The notes beneath the pieces are model-generated. The model was not told the DNA's origin. It saw nothing but the letters and a program-made list of their open reading frames with translations, and did not search any database. DNA of 44,975 nucleotides from Caldilineaceae bacterium SB0661_bin_32 (GTDB lineage: Bacteria > Chloroflexota > Anaerolineae > Caldilineales > Caldilineaceae), in assembly GCA_009841235.1 (NCBI GenBank), contig VXMH01000087.1, forward strand, positions 1 to 44,975, given 5' to 3'. Position numbers and translations under genes: made by a program. Positions 29,524 through 39,100 of this stretch are shown here, in pieces. Positions within the stretch are counted from its first letter, which is position 1, and every line of letters starts with the position of its first letter.

Positions 29524-30531
29524 CTACTGTTCAGGCAGTTTTTCGGCGATGCGCAGCTTGGCTGAACGACTGCGGGGGTTTTCTTCGATTTCAGCAGCCG
29601 CCGGCACGATCGGTTTCTTGTTGCATATCGCCAGAACGGGAATCTGCTCCCGACCTCCGGCCGGCAAAGTCGGATCGGGCCGAAATCTCCTGGCGTTGTC
29701 ACGCATCCACTCCTTGACCAACCGGTCTTCCAAGCTGTGAAAGGAGATAATGGCGACCCGTCCAGCAGGCCGCAACAGGGCAGGAATCTGGGTCATAGCC
29801 CGCGCCAGCTGCCCCAGTTCGTCGTTGACTGCGATGCGCAGCGCCTGAAAGGTACGGGTGGCCGGATGGATTTTCTGTCTGCCGCGCGAGCGCAGTGTCT
29901 TGCATACAATGTTTGCCAACTCAGCGGTTGTTGAAACCGGGCGGCTGGCAATGATGGCACGCGCTATCGAGCGGCTTTGTCGTTCCTCACCGTATTGATA
30001 AAGGATGTCGGCGATCTCCTCCCAACTGCTGTTGTTTATCAACTCGGCTGCGCTGGAACCGGTAGACGGGTCGAAACGCATATCCAGCGGGCCGTCGTGC
30101 CGGAAAGCAAAGCCCCGGGCCGGCGTATCCAACTGAAAGCTGCTGAGACCCAGATCAAGCAGGATGCCGTCAACTCCCGTAAAGCCCCGCTGGCGGGCGA
30201 TTTGATCCATCTGATCATATGGCGCCTGAACCACGCTCAGTCTGCCGGCGCTGATTGCGCCGGGAAAACGCTTCCGAACTCGTCGGATGGCTGCGGGGTC
30301 AACGTCCAGCCCCAGTACTTTTCCACCGGCGTCCCCATCTGCACGGGAATCTCGATGCACCCTTGTGCGGGTGGAGCGCGAGTGTTGCAGCAGGAGCTGG
30401 GTATGGCCGCCGCCTCCCAAAGTTCCGTCAATGAAACGTCCGCCTGGTTGGACGTTCAGGCCGGCCAGCACTTCATCCGCCAGAACGGGGCGGTGTTGGA
30501 GGCCATCCGGTTCGTAAGGGACGCCTTGCAT
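29524..30531 (-). CDS. rsmH: 16S rRNA (cytosine(1402)-N(4))-methyltransferase
   Basis: RsmH (MraW) methylates N4 of C1402 in the decoding centre of 16S rRNA. The 335-residue protein has HRPVLADEVLAGL at the N-terminus, the SAM-binding FIDGTLGGGGHTQLLL, then VLGLDVDPAAI, DGILLDLGLSSFQLD and RGFAFRHDGPLDMRFD. RTFQALRIAVNDEL and AIISFHSLEDRLVKEWMR follow, and the basic NPRSRSAKLRIAEKL end. A ~20-residue polar insertion after the SAM loop (SRSTRTRVHRDSRADGDAGG) is unusual but lies in a loop. It is the second dcw gene, 79 nt after mraZ and 52 nt before the ftsL-like gene. No strong Shine-Dalgarno precedes ATG 30531. Confidence 0.98.
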   Translation of the reverse strand: MQGVPYEPDGLQHRPVLADEVLAGLNVQPGGRFIDGTLGGGGHTQLLLQHSRSTRTRVHRDSRADGDAGGKVLGLDVDPAAIRRVRKRFPGAISAGRLSVVQAPYDQMDQIARQRGFTGVDGILLDLGLSSFQLDTPARGFAFRHDGPLDMRFDPSTGSSAAELINNSSWEEIADILYQYGEERQSRSIARAIIASRPVSTTAELANIVCKTLRSRGRQKIHPATRTFQALRIAVNDELGQLARAMTQIPALLRPAGRVAIISFHSLEDRLVKEWMRDNARRFRPDPTLPAGGREQIPVLAICNKKPIVPAAAEIEENPRSRSAKLRIAEKLPEQ

Positions 30532-30610
30532 GTCCGTCGCGGGTCGGCGCGGTAGCTTGAGGCCTTATGTGGCCCCATCTGCCGGGCCTTGGCAAGAGCC
30601 CGGGGATGGT

Positions 30611-31036
30611 TCAAACTCCCAGGGCGGCGAAGAGATCCTCTCCGAGCTGCGTTGGCGTAAGCAACTGCTCCTCCCATTGGGCCGGGTCCCAGAGTTCGAT
30701 ATACGTATTCATCCCGGCGACAATGACTTCGTTTTCGATGCCGGCGAACTCGCGCAGGCGCTGGCTGATCAGGATGCGGCCCTGCCGGTCGGGCTTCAGG
30801 TCTTCGGCGGCGCTGAACAGCGCCCGGCGCAACTGCGCTGTACGTTTGTCAATCAGGGGCAGAGCGCTGACCCGGTCCGCCACATTTCCCCATTCGTCGA
30901 GCGGCATCAGCATGAGGCAGCCACCGGTGGGGTTGCGCGTCACGACCAGGCCGGGCATGAGCCGGTGCCGGAATTTGGCAGGAATCGTGAGCCGCCCTTT
31001 ACTGTCCAGACTGTGACTGAACTCACCGAGAAACAT
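30611..31036 (-). CDS. mraZ: Transcriptional regulator MraZ
   Basis: MraZ is a DNA-binding ring-forming protein that controls the dcw cluster in bacteria where it has been studied. The 141-residue product has the two tandem SpoVT/AbrB-like halves: SHSLDSKGRLTIPAKFRHRL near residues 7-26 and KPDRQGRILISQRLREFAG near 81-99. It ends with a WDPAQWEEQL helix. It is the first gene of the cluster, and upstream lie three TGGG repeats at 10-bp period, the known form of its operator, which suggests autoregulation. ATG 31036 fits the family N-terminus (MFLGEF), though no strong ribosome site is visible. Confidence 0.97.
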   Translation of the reverse strand: MFLGEFSHSLDSKGRLTIPAKFRHRLMPGLVVTRNPTGGCLMLMPLDEWGNVADRVSALPLIDKRTAQLRRALFSAAEDLKPDRQGRILISQRLREFAGIENEVIVAGMNTYIELWDPAQWEEQLLTPTQLGEDLFAALGV

Positions 31037-31196
31037 AATTTTCTAATAGTTGCCCTGTGCGCGTCCCGCTCGAACCGGGGCGCATCGAACATTTCGCTTC
31101 ACCAGATGTGCCAGGGAATCTCGATAGATATTTCGGCGTCAACCGGTTGGATGAGCGCTCAACACGAACTATCTCTTCAGAGTGTAGGGAGAGTGC

Positions 31197-31220
31197 CCCA
31201 CTTTCTCCCATATTCCCCCA
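31197..31220 (-). promoter_or_regulatory. MraZ operator (three TGGG repeats)
   Basis: On the minus strand TGGG occurs at 31217-31220, 31207-31210 and 31197-31200, exactly 10 bp apart. Known MraZ sites are direct TGGG repeats with this period. The array is 161 bp upstream of mraZ and in the same orientation as the gene. Confidence 0.75.
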
Positions 31221-31228
31221 TGGCAAAA

Positions 31229-31255
31229 ACGATAGCACAGAACCTTTTCTGACAA
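31229..31255 (-). promoter_or_regulatory. Possible dcw cluster promoter
   Basis: The minus strand reads TTGTCA (31250-31255), 15 nt, then TATCGT (31229-31234) preceded by TG as in an extended -10. The predicted start would fall just before the TGGG repeats, so MraZ would bind in the early transcribed region. The spacer is short and the -10 imperfect, so this is tentative. Confidence 0.3.
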
Positions 31256-31331
31256 AAACGGGTAGGAACCAACCTGAGAGGCGGTTCAGCATCTCTTTTC
31301 TTACACATATCAGGGCATCCGAATGCTGAAA

Positions 31332-31359
31332 TTCTGCGGTTTTCGCAGGATCTTTTTTG
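31332..31359 (+). terminator. Plus-strand intrinsic terminator without an assigned gene
   Basis: A 7-bp hairpin with one G-U pair (TTCTGCG / CGCAGGA, 5-nt loop) is followed by TC and six T on the plus strand. No supported plus-strand gene lies before it. A GTG-started 90-codon frame (31057-31329) ends 2 nt before the hairpin, but it crosses the mraZ control region and does not resemble a known protein. Confidence 0.5.
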
Positions 31360-31726
31360 TCGTCGCGCGGAGGCATCCGGGCCCGCTGTTTGGCCCTTTC
31401 TTCGCCTGATTGTTATCTGGTAGGGACGTGTATCTGCCGTTCCACGGGGCGGTAGACAGCTTGCTGAAATCCGGCAGAAATGTCAGGAGATTTGTCAGGG
31501 GCGCGGGGCGTTTTCGGGATTGATTTGGGGCGCCGGTTCACATGTGCGGCCAGCAGGCTCCCTGTTTTCGTAGGCATATCGTATGGAAAATACCCAGTAC
31601 TCATATCGGGTCAGTTTATGAGCATAGAAAGCGGTCGGCGCCCATGGCCAAGTGAGCTACCCGAAAGCATCCACGGCTCACTTCCCGTTTCCAAGAAACT
31701 GGATTTAAATCGTTAACATCCTGATA
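31360..31726. other. Intergenic region between the mraZ and rpoB control regions
   Basis: I see no supported gene here. Short open frames on both strands have no recognisable features. There is one 8-bp inverted repeat (AAGTGAGC at 31650-31657, GCTCACTT at 31676-31683) without a T tract on either side. Confidence 0.6.
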
Positions 31727-31755
31727 TTGACAGGACGTCGCGTATGCCTTATACT
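31727..31755 (+). promoter_or_regulatory. Strong sigma70-type promoter of rpoBC
   Basis: Consensus -35 TTGACA (31727-31732), a 17-nt spacer and -10 TATACT (31750-31755) are present. Transcription would start near 31762, giving a leader of about 320 nt before rpoB. No rplJ-rplL genes precede rpoB here, so rpoBC is its own unit. Confidence 0.85.
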
Positions 31756-31857
31756 TTGATGTTCAGGGTATGAACTGGTTGGCTCGGTTCCGTTTGTCAC
31801 CTGTGGACCTTGCATAAGGGAGGGGGACGGTATCAGAGCGAATAGATCCGGCATAAT

Positions 31858-31930
31858 GTCCGCCGACGTTCGCGGCGGACGGATAATTTGCTGCGCATTT
31901 CGCGGCGGATGAATATTATGCTACGCACTG
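31858..31930 (+). repeat. Tandem 30-bp repeat with hairpin in the rpoB leader
   Basis: Two adjoining 30-bp units (31871-31900 and 31901-31930) match at 23 of 30 positions, both starting CGCGGCGGA and sharing the GCT-CGCA core. A 7-bp stem GTCCGCC/GGCGGAC (31858-31864 with 31874-31880) overlaps the start of the first unit. This lies in the transcribed leader. Confidence 0.7.
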
Positions 31931-32082
31931 GGCAGCCGGCGAACAGTTCGGACTCCGGTGCGTTCGGCCACAAGAGGAGATATCATCCCCATTCAACATT
32001 TTGAAGTCCCGTCCGGATTGATCTCTATATCGTGCAGGTTTGTAAGACCGGCGACTGTGTACAGCAAAGGAGCATGCGCTAT

Positions 32083-35000
32083 ATGATTGATACTGCCGTT
32101 GGAAACGGTGTTGGCGCCAAGACGCAGAGGAAGTCCTATTCACGAACTTCCAATCTGATCGAACTGCCCCGGCTCATCGAGATTCAGCTTCAGAGCTTTG
32201 AATGGTTCCGCACCAAGGGCCTGAAAGAGCTTTTTGAAGAGATTTCACCGATCGTCAGTTTCAACAAGCATCTAGAACTGCATTTCGGCGACTTTCGCTT
32301 CGATGACGCCAAGCACACAGAGGAGGCATGCCGGGTACGGGACATCACCTATTCCGCGCCGCTGTGGGTCGAGGTGAGGCTTGTCAATAACGACACGGGG
32401 GAAATCAGCGAGCAGGAAGTCTTTATGGGGGACTTCCCGCTGATGACCGACTCCGGCACCTTTATCGTCAATGGCAGTGAGCGGGTGGTGGTGAGTCAGT
32501 TGATTCGTTCGCCCGGCGTCTACTTCACAATTGAAGAAGACCGCAGCACTGGGCGCGACCTGACCGGCACCAAGTTGATCCCTCTGCGGGGCGCGTGGCT
32601 GGAGTTCGAGACGAGCAAACGGGATATCGTCAGCGTCAAGGTCGATCGCAAACGGAAGTTGCCTGCCACAATTCTGCTGCGGGCCATCGGCTTCGGCACG
32701 GATGAGGAGATCCGGGCGTTGTTCTCCGATGTCGACGACAATGAGGATCACCCGTTCATCGAAGCGACCTTGGAGCGGGACCCGACGGCCAATCCGACCG
32801 AGGACCGGCAGAAAGGGATCGACGATGCGCTGCTGGAGTTTTATAAGAAGCTGAGGCCCGGCGATCCGGCGACATTGGATAACGCGCGTAATTTCCTGCA
32901 GAATCTGCTCTTCACGCCCCGTCGTTACGACCTGGGGCGGGTGGGCCGCTACAAGCTCAATCGCAAGTTGGGCCTGGCGGAACCTCTCTCGACGCGCATT
33001 CTGACGAACGACGATATCGTGTCGGTCGTCCGCCGCATCATTGACATCAACAATGGCCGCGAAATGCCCGATGATATCGACCATCTGGGGAATCGACGCA
33101 TCAAGACGGTCGGTGAGCTGATCCAGACCCAGTTGCGCATCGGTCTTTTGCGCATGGAGCGGGTCGTGCGGGAACGGATGTCGATCCGGGAGCCGGAGCA
33201 GGTGACGCCGCTGAGCCTGATCAACATTCGCCCGGTTGTGGCGGCGACGCGGGAGTTTTTCGGCAGCAGCCAGTTGAGCCAGTTCATGGACCAGACGAAC
33301 CCGCTCGCCGAGTTGACCCACAAACGGCGCCTGAGCGCGCTGGGCCCCGGCGGCCTGCGCCGGGAGCGGGCCGGTTTCGACGTGCGCGACGTCCATTACA
33401 GCCACTATGGGCGCATCTGCCCGATTGAAACGCCGGAGGGCCCCAATATCGGCCTGATCGGCTATCTGGCCACCTACGGGCGCATCAACGATTTCGGCTT
33501 TATCGAAACGCCTTACCGCCGCGTTTTCAACACTGTCGAAAATCAGGTCGATGCGTTGAAAGGACGCGTCCTCGCCGAGGATGTCAACGACCCTGACAGC
33601 GGTGACGTTATCGCGAAGAGAGACGTTGAACTGACGGCGAAACTGGCCAAACAGATCGCCGCCGTCGAAAGCCTGAAGAAGGTACGGGTACGGCCTTTCG
33701 TAGGGAAAGACGTCATCTATCTGAACGCCGATACGGAGGAGCGCTCTCCCATCGCCCAGGCTTCGACACCGCTGGACAAGGCGGGCCACTTTCTCAACAG
33801 GCGGCCCTCGGTGCGCCAGGCCGAAGAGTTCCGCTTTGAAGAGCCGCAGCGCATCGAATACATGGACGTGTCGCCCAAACAGGTCGTCGGCGTTTCCGCG
33901 GCTTTGATTCCTTTTTTGGAGCATGACGACACCAACCGCGCCTTGATGGGTTCCAATATGCAGCGGCAGGCCGTGCCCCTGGTGCAGCCGGATGCGCCGA
34001 TTGTCGGCACCGGCATGGAGTGGCAGGCTGCGGTCGACTCAGGTCAGGTCGTTGTCGCCCGCAAGGCGGGCGAGGCCATTCGCGTGGTCAATACGGAGAT
34101 CGTCATCCAAGAGGAAGATGGCTCACAGCATACCTACCCGTTGCGCAAGTACAATCGTAGCAATCAGAGCACCTGCATTGACCAGCGTCCGACGATCCAG
34201 AAGGGGGACCTGGTCGAAGCCGGTACGGTGCTGGCAGACAGCTCTTCCACCCAGAACGGCGAGCTGGCGCTGGGGCAGAACGTGCTCGTGGCCTATATGA
34301 GCTGGGAAGGCGGCAACTACGAAGACGCGATCCTGGTCAGCGAACGGCTGGTTGAAAACGACAAATACACCTCGGTACATATTGAGAAGCACGAAATCGA
34401 GGCCAGAGAGACGAAGCTTGGCCCGGAGGAGATCACCCGAGACATTCCCAACGTGGGTGAGGATGCGCTGAGACATCTGGACGAGGACGGCATCATCCGG
34501 ATCGGCGCTGAAGTTGCCGCCGGCGACATTCTGGTCGGGAAGATAACGCCTAAGGGCGAGACCGAGCTGACGCCGGAAGAGAAGCTGCTGCGGGCGATTT
34601 TCGGTGAGAAGGCGCGAGAGGTAAAGGATAGCTCCTTACGGCTTCCCCACGGGGAACGGGGCAAGGTGGTGGATATCAAGGTATTCACGCGCGAAGACCA
34701 CCAGGACATGCCCGCCGGGGTGGAAATGATGGTGCGTGTGAGTATTGCGCAGCGGCGCCGCCTGACAGAAGGCGACAAGATGGCCGGCCGGCATGGCAAC
34801 AAGGGCGTGATCTCCCGGGTTGTGCCGGTGGAAGATATGCCATTTCTGGAGGACGGCACACCGATCGACATTATTCTGAATCCACTAGGCGTGCCCGGGC
34901 GCATGAATATCGGACAGGTTTTGGAGACCCATCTGGGATGGGCGGCCGACCGTCTCGGCTTCATGGCGGAGACTCCGGTATTCGATGGCGCGAAAGAGGA

Positions 35001-36009
35001 CGAGATCGAATCCGAACTGGCGCGGGCCTGGCTGATCGATCTGGCCTGGCAGGATGTCACCCAGCTGGCATGGGCGTCTGTTCGCGAGCAGGAACTCGAC
35101 GGCGATGCCCTGATGGACGACAACGATGCCCGCCGGCTCTATCTGCTGGAATGGCTGGAACCACGCGGCTACGACCCGGAAATGCTGTTTTTCGACGACA
35201 AATACGCGCGCAGCGCGGCCTTGGCTGAATGGCTGAGAGACAGGGGATATGAAGCGGAGCTTGTAGTCCCGGAAACCAGATCAGATGCTTCGGATCAGTA
35301 TGCCCGCTATGTTTCCGTGCGGGAGTGGATGCTGTATCACGGTTGCGAGGAGGACGGGACAGCTCTGTCAGAGGTTGCTGACGACCCCATCCTGGCGCAT
35401 TTGGAGGCAGGGGAACAGTTGGACGCCTCGCTGCTCGAAAGGTTTGAGGCGGCGGCACAAGAGTACTCGAATGAAAATGGCTGGCCGCTGCCGACGACCG
35501 GTAAGCAGAAACTTTTCGACGGCAAAACGGGCGAACCTTACGATGCCCATGTGACGGTTGGGATCGCGCAGATGCTCAAGTTGCATCATCTGGTGGAGGA
35601 TAAAGTCCACGCCCGCAGCACGGGCCCCTACAGTCTGGTCACGCAGCAACCGCTGGGCGGCAAGGCGCAGTTCGGTGGTCAGCGGTTTGGCGAGATGGAG
35701 GTGTGGGCCCTGGAGGCTTACGGCGCAGCCTACACGTTGCAGGAGATGCTGACGATCAAGTCGGACGATACGACAGGCCGGGTGAAAACCTACGAGGCGA
35801 TTGTCAAGGGCGACGAGATCCAGAGCCCCGGCGTGCCGGAGAGTTTCCGCGTGCTGGTGAAAGAGTTGCAAAGTCTGGCCCTTTCCATTGAAGTCATCAA
35901 CGAAAAGAATGAGGTGATACAGCTTGGCAAAGATGAAGTTGAGGACCGTCTGCCGCATCTCGGCTTCAGCCTGAACGTACCCAGCCCGATGAGCCGCAGC
36001 AGCGAGTAA
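32083..36009 (+). CDS. rpoB: DNA-directed RNA polymerase subunit beta
   Basis: The beta subunit forms half of the polymerase active-site cleft and the rifampicin pocket. It has 1308 residues from ATG 32083, chosen because AAAGGAG lies 10 nt upstream; an ATG 9 nt earlier is too close to that site. Landmarks are [24 protein letters not shown] at the N-terminus, the Rif region [74 protein letters not shown] and the C-terminal [29 protein letters not shown]. The Rif region shows the usual sensitive-type residues (D, H, S). A ~150-residue insertion between [13 protein letters not shown] and [14 protein letters not shown] carries three similar repeats (separate entry). rpoC follows after a 165-bp spacer. 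Confidence 0.98.
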   Translation: MIDTAVGNGVGAKTQRKSYSRTSNLIELPRLIEIQLQSFEWFRTKGLKELFEEISPIVSFNKHLELHFGDFRFDDAKHTEEACRVRDITYSAPLWVEVRLVNNDTGEISEQEVFMGDFPLMTDSGTFIVNGSERVVVSQLIRSPGVYFTIEEDRSTGRDLTGTKLIPLRGAWLEFETSKRDIVSVKVDRKRKLPATILLRAIGFGTDEEIRALFSDVDDNEDHPFIEATLERDPTANPTEDRQKGIDDALLEFYKKLRPGDPATLDNARNFLQNLLFTPRRYDLGRVGRYKLNRKLGLAEPLSTRILTNDDIVSVVRRIIDINNGREMPDDIDHLGNRRIKTVGELIQTQLRIGLLRMERVVRERMSIREPEQVTPLSLINIRPVVAATREFFGSSQLSQFMDQTNPLAELTHKRRLSALGPGGLRRERAGFDVRDVHYSHYGRICPIETPEGPNIGLIGYLATYGRINDFGFIETPYRRVFNTVENQVDALKGRVLAEDVNDPDSGDVIAKRDVELTAKLAKQIAAVESLKKVRVRPFVGKDVIYLNADTEERSPIAQASTPLDKAGHFLNRRPSVRQAEEFRFEEPQRIEYMDVSPKQVVGVSAALIPFLEHDDTNRALMGSNMQRQAVPLVQPDAPIVGTGMEWQAAVDSGQVVVARKAGEAIRVVNTEIVIQEEDGSQHTYPLRKYNRSNQSTCIDQRPTIQKGDLVEAGTVLADSSSTQNGELALGQNVLVAYMSWEGGNYEDAILVSERLVENDKYTSVHIEKHEIEARETKLGPEEITRDIPNVGEDALRHLDEDGIIRIGAEVAAGDILVGKITPKGETELTPEEKLLRAIFGEKAREVKDSSLRLPHGERGKVVDIKVFTREDHQDMPAGVEMMVRVSIAQRRRLTEGDKMAGRHGNKGVISRVVPVEDMPFLEDGTPIDIILNPLGVPGRMNIGQVLETHLGWAADRLGFMAETPVFDGAKEDEIESELARAWLIDLAWQDVTQLAWASVREQELDGDALMDDNDARRLYLLEWLEPRGYDPEMLFFDDKYARSAALAEWLRDRGYEAELVVPETRSDASDQYARYVSVREWMLYHGCEEDGTALSEVADDPILAHLEAGEQLDASLLERFEAAAQEYSNENGWPLPTTGKQKLFDGKTGEPYDAHVTVGIAQMLKLHHLVEDKVHARSTGPYSLVTQQPLGGKAQFGGQRFGEMEVWALEAYGAAYTLQEMLTIKSDDTTGRVKTYEAIVKGDEIQSPGVPESFRVLVKELQSLALSIEVINEKNEVIQLGKDEVEDRLPHLGFSLNVPSPMSRSSE
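35116..35358 (+). repeat. Three protein repeats inside the RpoB insertion
   Basis: Three copies of a ~26-residue unit occur in frame. Residues 1012-1037 contain [20 protein letters not shown], residues 1038-1063 contain [20 protein letters not shown], and residues 1070-1092 contain [20 protein letters not shown]. The shared pattern is D-x-x-AR-x5-EW[LM]-x2-RGY/HGC-x2-E. Units 1 and 2 adjoin at exactly 78 bp; unit 3 follows a 6-residue linker. The DNA copies have diverged, so the duplication is not recent. Confidence 0.8.
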
Positions 36010-36022
36010 GGGCGCCGCCAAC

Positions 36023-36157
36023 CGAGGCCGCCGCCGACCGCATCTGCTGCGCAATTGGCAACGGGCGAGTCGTGTACAGCGCCCGGTGGCCCGTGAATTC
36101 ACCGACCACCGCGAGGCCGCCGTCAAACGCAACTGCTGTGCGCATGGCGGCGGGCGA
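36023..36157 (+). repeat. 46-bp direct repeat in the rpoB-rpoC spacer
   Basis: Copy 1 is 36023-36068 and copy 2 is 36112-36157, with 36 of 46 positions identical. Both begin CGAGGCCGCCG, contain CTGCTG in the middle and end CGGGCGA. The second copy ends 17 nt before the rpoC start codon. The GCCGCC and GGCGG parts could pair within or between copies in the transcript. Confidence 0.75.
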
Positions 36158-36174
36158 AACGCAAAGGAGCCATA

Positions 36175-39100
36175 ATGGAAGTACGAGATTTTGACGCAAT
36201 TCGCATTTCTCTTGCCTCCCCGGACCAGATTGACGATTGGAGCTTCGGAGAAGTAACGAAGCCGGAGACGATCAACTACCGCACCCTGCGACCGGAGCGG
36301 GACGGACTGTTCTGTGAACGTATCTTCGGGCCGCAGAAGGATTGGGAATGCGCCTGCGGCAAGTACAAGCGCGTCCGCTATAAGGGCATCGTCTGCGACA
36401 AATGCGGTGTGGAAGTGGCGCCGCAGCGTGTGCGCCGCGAACGCATGGGCCATATCCAACTGGCATCGCCGGTCAGCCACATCTGGTATGTGAAAGGTGT
36501 TCCCAGCCACCTGGGGTTGCTCCTGAACATCAGCCCTCGCCATCTGGAGCGGGTCCTGTACTTTGCCCAGTTCATCATCACCGACGTGAACGAAGATGCG
36601 CGCGGCCGGGCCATTCAGCGTCTCGAAAAAGAGATGCAGATGGGGATAGCCCGATTGGAGAACGAGGCGCAGGAACAGATCGACGTCGTCGAAGGCAGTG
36701 CGCAGAGCCAGCTTGACGAGCTGAACGAGGAAGAACAGGCGCAGATTGCGCGGCTGGATGAGCGCATCAACCGGTCTTCGTCAGAGGCGATCAGCCAGGC
36801 ACAGCGGCTCCAGGACTGGATTCAGAGCAATCTTGACAAGAGAGCGCCAGAAGATAAGGGCCTGGATTGGGTGGACGAGCCCATCATCGCGGCCAAAAAG
36901 AAGGTCACCGCAAAGCACGAACGAACGGTCAACGACCATGTGCAGGAACGGTTGGACACGCTCCAGTTTGAGTCCGACGCAGAAAAGTCGGATATCCGGA
37001 TGCAGATCCAGGCGAAGCAGACATACGTGCGCCAGGAACTGGAGGGGTTGCTCGAAAAGATGCGGGAAGATGTGGCCGAACAGCGGGAGCGGCTGCAGTC
37101 CGGCGCGGAAGAGGAGTTGGACGAACTGAAGAGCATGGAAGAGATGCAACTCCTGACGGAGACCCGCTATCGCGAGCTGGCCGATCGGTGGGGCAACATT
37201 TTCAAGGCGGGAATGGGCGCCGAGGCGATCCGCGATATCGTAGCCAAGGTCGATCTGGACGAACTGGCAAAAGAGTTGCGCCTGGAGATCTTTACGACCA
37301 AGAGCAAGCAGCGCCGCAAGAAGGCGGCCAAACGTCTGCGCGTTGTGGAAAATTTCCGCAAGAGCGGCAACCGGCCCGAATGGATGGTGCTGACGATTTT
37401 GCCGGTGATTCCGCCGGAGCTGCGTCCCATGGTGCAGCTGGACGGCGGGCGCTTCGCCACCAGTGATCTCAATGATCTGTATCGGCGGGTAATTAACCGC
37501 AACAACCGTCTCAAGCGGCTGCTTGACCTCGGCGCGCCCGATGTCATCGTCCGCAACGAAAAGCGCATGTTGCAGGAAGCGGTCGATAGTCTGATTGACA
37601 ACGGGCGGCGGGGCCGGGCGGTCAGCCGCAGCGGCAAGCGCAAGCTCAAGAGCCTGAGCGATATGCTCAAGGGGAAGCAGGGCCGTTTCCGCCGCAACCT
37701 GTTGGGGAAACGCGTCGACTACTCCGGCCGCTCGGTCATTGTGATCGGCCCCACGTTGAAGCTGCACCAGTGCGGCCTGCCGAAAAAAATGGCGTTGGAG
37801 CTGTTCAAACCGTTCGTCATGCGGCGTCTGGTGGAGGACAACTATGCGCACAACATCAAGAGCGCCAAGCGCATGGTAGATCGCCAGCAGTCCGAGGTAT
37901 GGGATGAGCTGGAGGAGATCTGCAAGGAGCGGCCGGTGCTGTTGAACCGGGCGCCGACGCTGCATCGCCTGGGCATACAGGCCTTTGAAGTCACGCTGGT
38001 AGAAGGGAGCGCGATTCAGTTGCACCCCCTCGTCTGCGACGCGTTCAATGCGGATTTTGACGGTGATCAGATGGCCGTGCATGTGCCGCTGAGCCAGTCT
38101 GCGGTGGATGAGGCCCGGCAGCTGATGCTTTCCAGCCAGAATCTGCTCAAGCCCAGCAGCGGTGAACCGATTGTCGGCCCCTCCAAAGACATGGTGATGG
38201 GTGTCTACTACCTGACGACCGAAGCGGACGAGTCGACGCCCGATGCCGAACTACCGCTCTTCAGCTCGATGGATGAAGCGGAGTACATCTACAGCCTGGG
38301 CCATGTCAAATTACGGGATTCGATCCGGGCGCGCTTTACGACGCGTTTCGACGTTCAGCCGGTCGAGTCGATGGAGGTGAGCGAGCGGGTGATGGATGCC
38401 TTGCAGGAACACGGCATCGCCACCGTCGGCGACCTGATGGACATCTATGCCCAGGGCGAACGCCACATGATTCAGGAGATCCCGGCTTTTGGCGTGGCGG
38501 CCATGACTGAGGTGCGGGACGCCCTGCGGAAACTGAATCTGTTGGGGGCCGCCTGGCCGCAGGATCGTATCATTCGCACAACGATCGGGCGCATCATCTT
38601 CAACCGGGCGCTGCCGGAGGAGTTGTGGTTCGTCAACGATCTTCTCGATAAGAAAGGTGTCAATGAGGTCATCGACCTCTGTTACAAGCACCTGGGCCGG
38701 GAAGTGACAGCCGAGACGGTAGACAATATCAAGGACCTGGGATTCGAATACGCCACCCGGTCCGGCATCACGATTGCGGTCAGTGATATTCAGGTACCGC
38801 ATGAAAAGGACGAGATCGTTGAGCGCACCTCTGACGAGGTGGCCGAGGCCGAGCGCCAGTACCGGCGCGGCCTGATCACCGAGGAAGAGCTGTACGAAAA
38901 GACGGTCGAACTGTGGACACGGGCTGCTGATGAAGTGACGGCCGAGGTACGTAAACTGCTCAGCCCGCTTGAGGGACTGGGCGCGATGGCGCACTCCGGT
39001 TCCACCAAGGGGGGCGTCAATACGGTGCGGCAGCTGGCCGGTATGCGCGGCCTGATTGCCGGCCCCAATGGGCGCATCATTCCTTTGCCGATCCGCTCCA

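Noticed and set aside
31050..31080. tRNA-like CCCGGTTCGAGCGGG on the minus strand before mraZ
   Set aside because: Only a 4-bp stem forms around the loop and no D or anticodon arm lies upstream.
31480..31716. 78-codon plus-strand open frame before the rpoB promoter
   Set aside because: No ribosome site, no recognisable motif, and nothing to suggest it is coding.
32272..33924. 550-codon minus-strand open frame across rpoB
   Set aside because: Antisense shadow of rpoB with no motif and no ribosome site.
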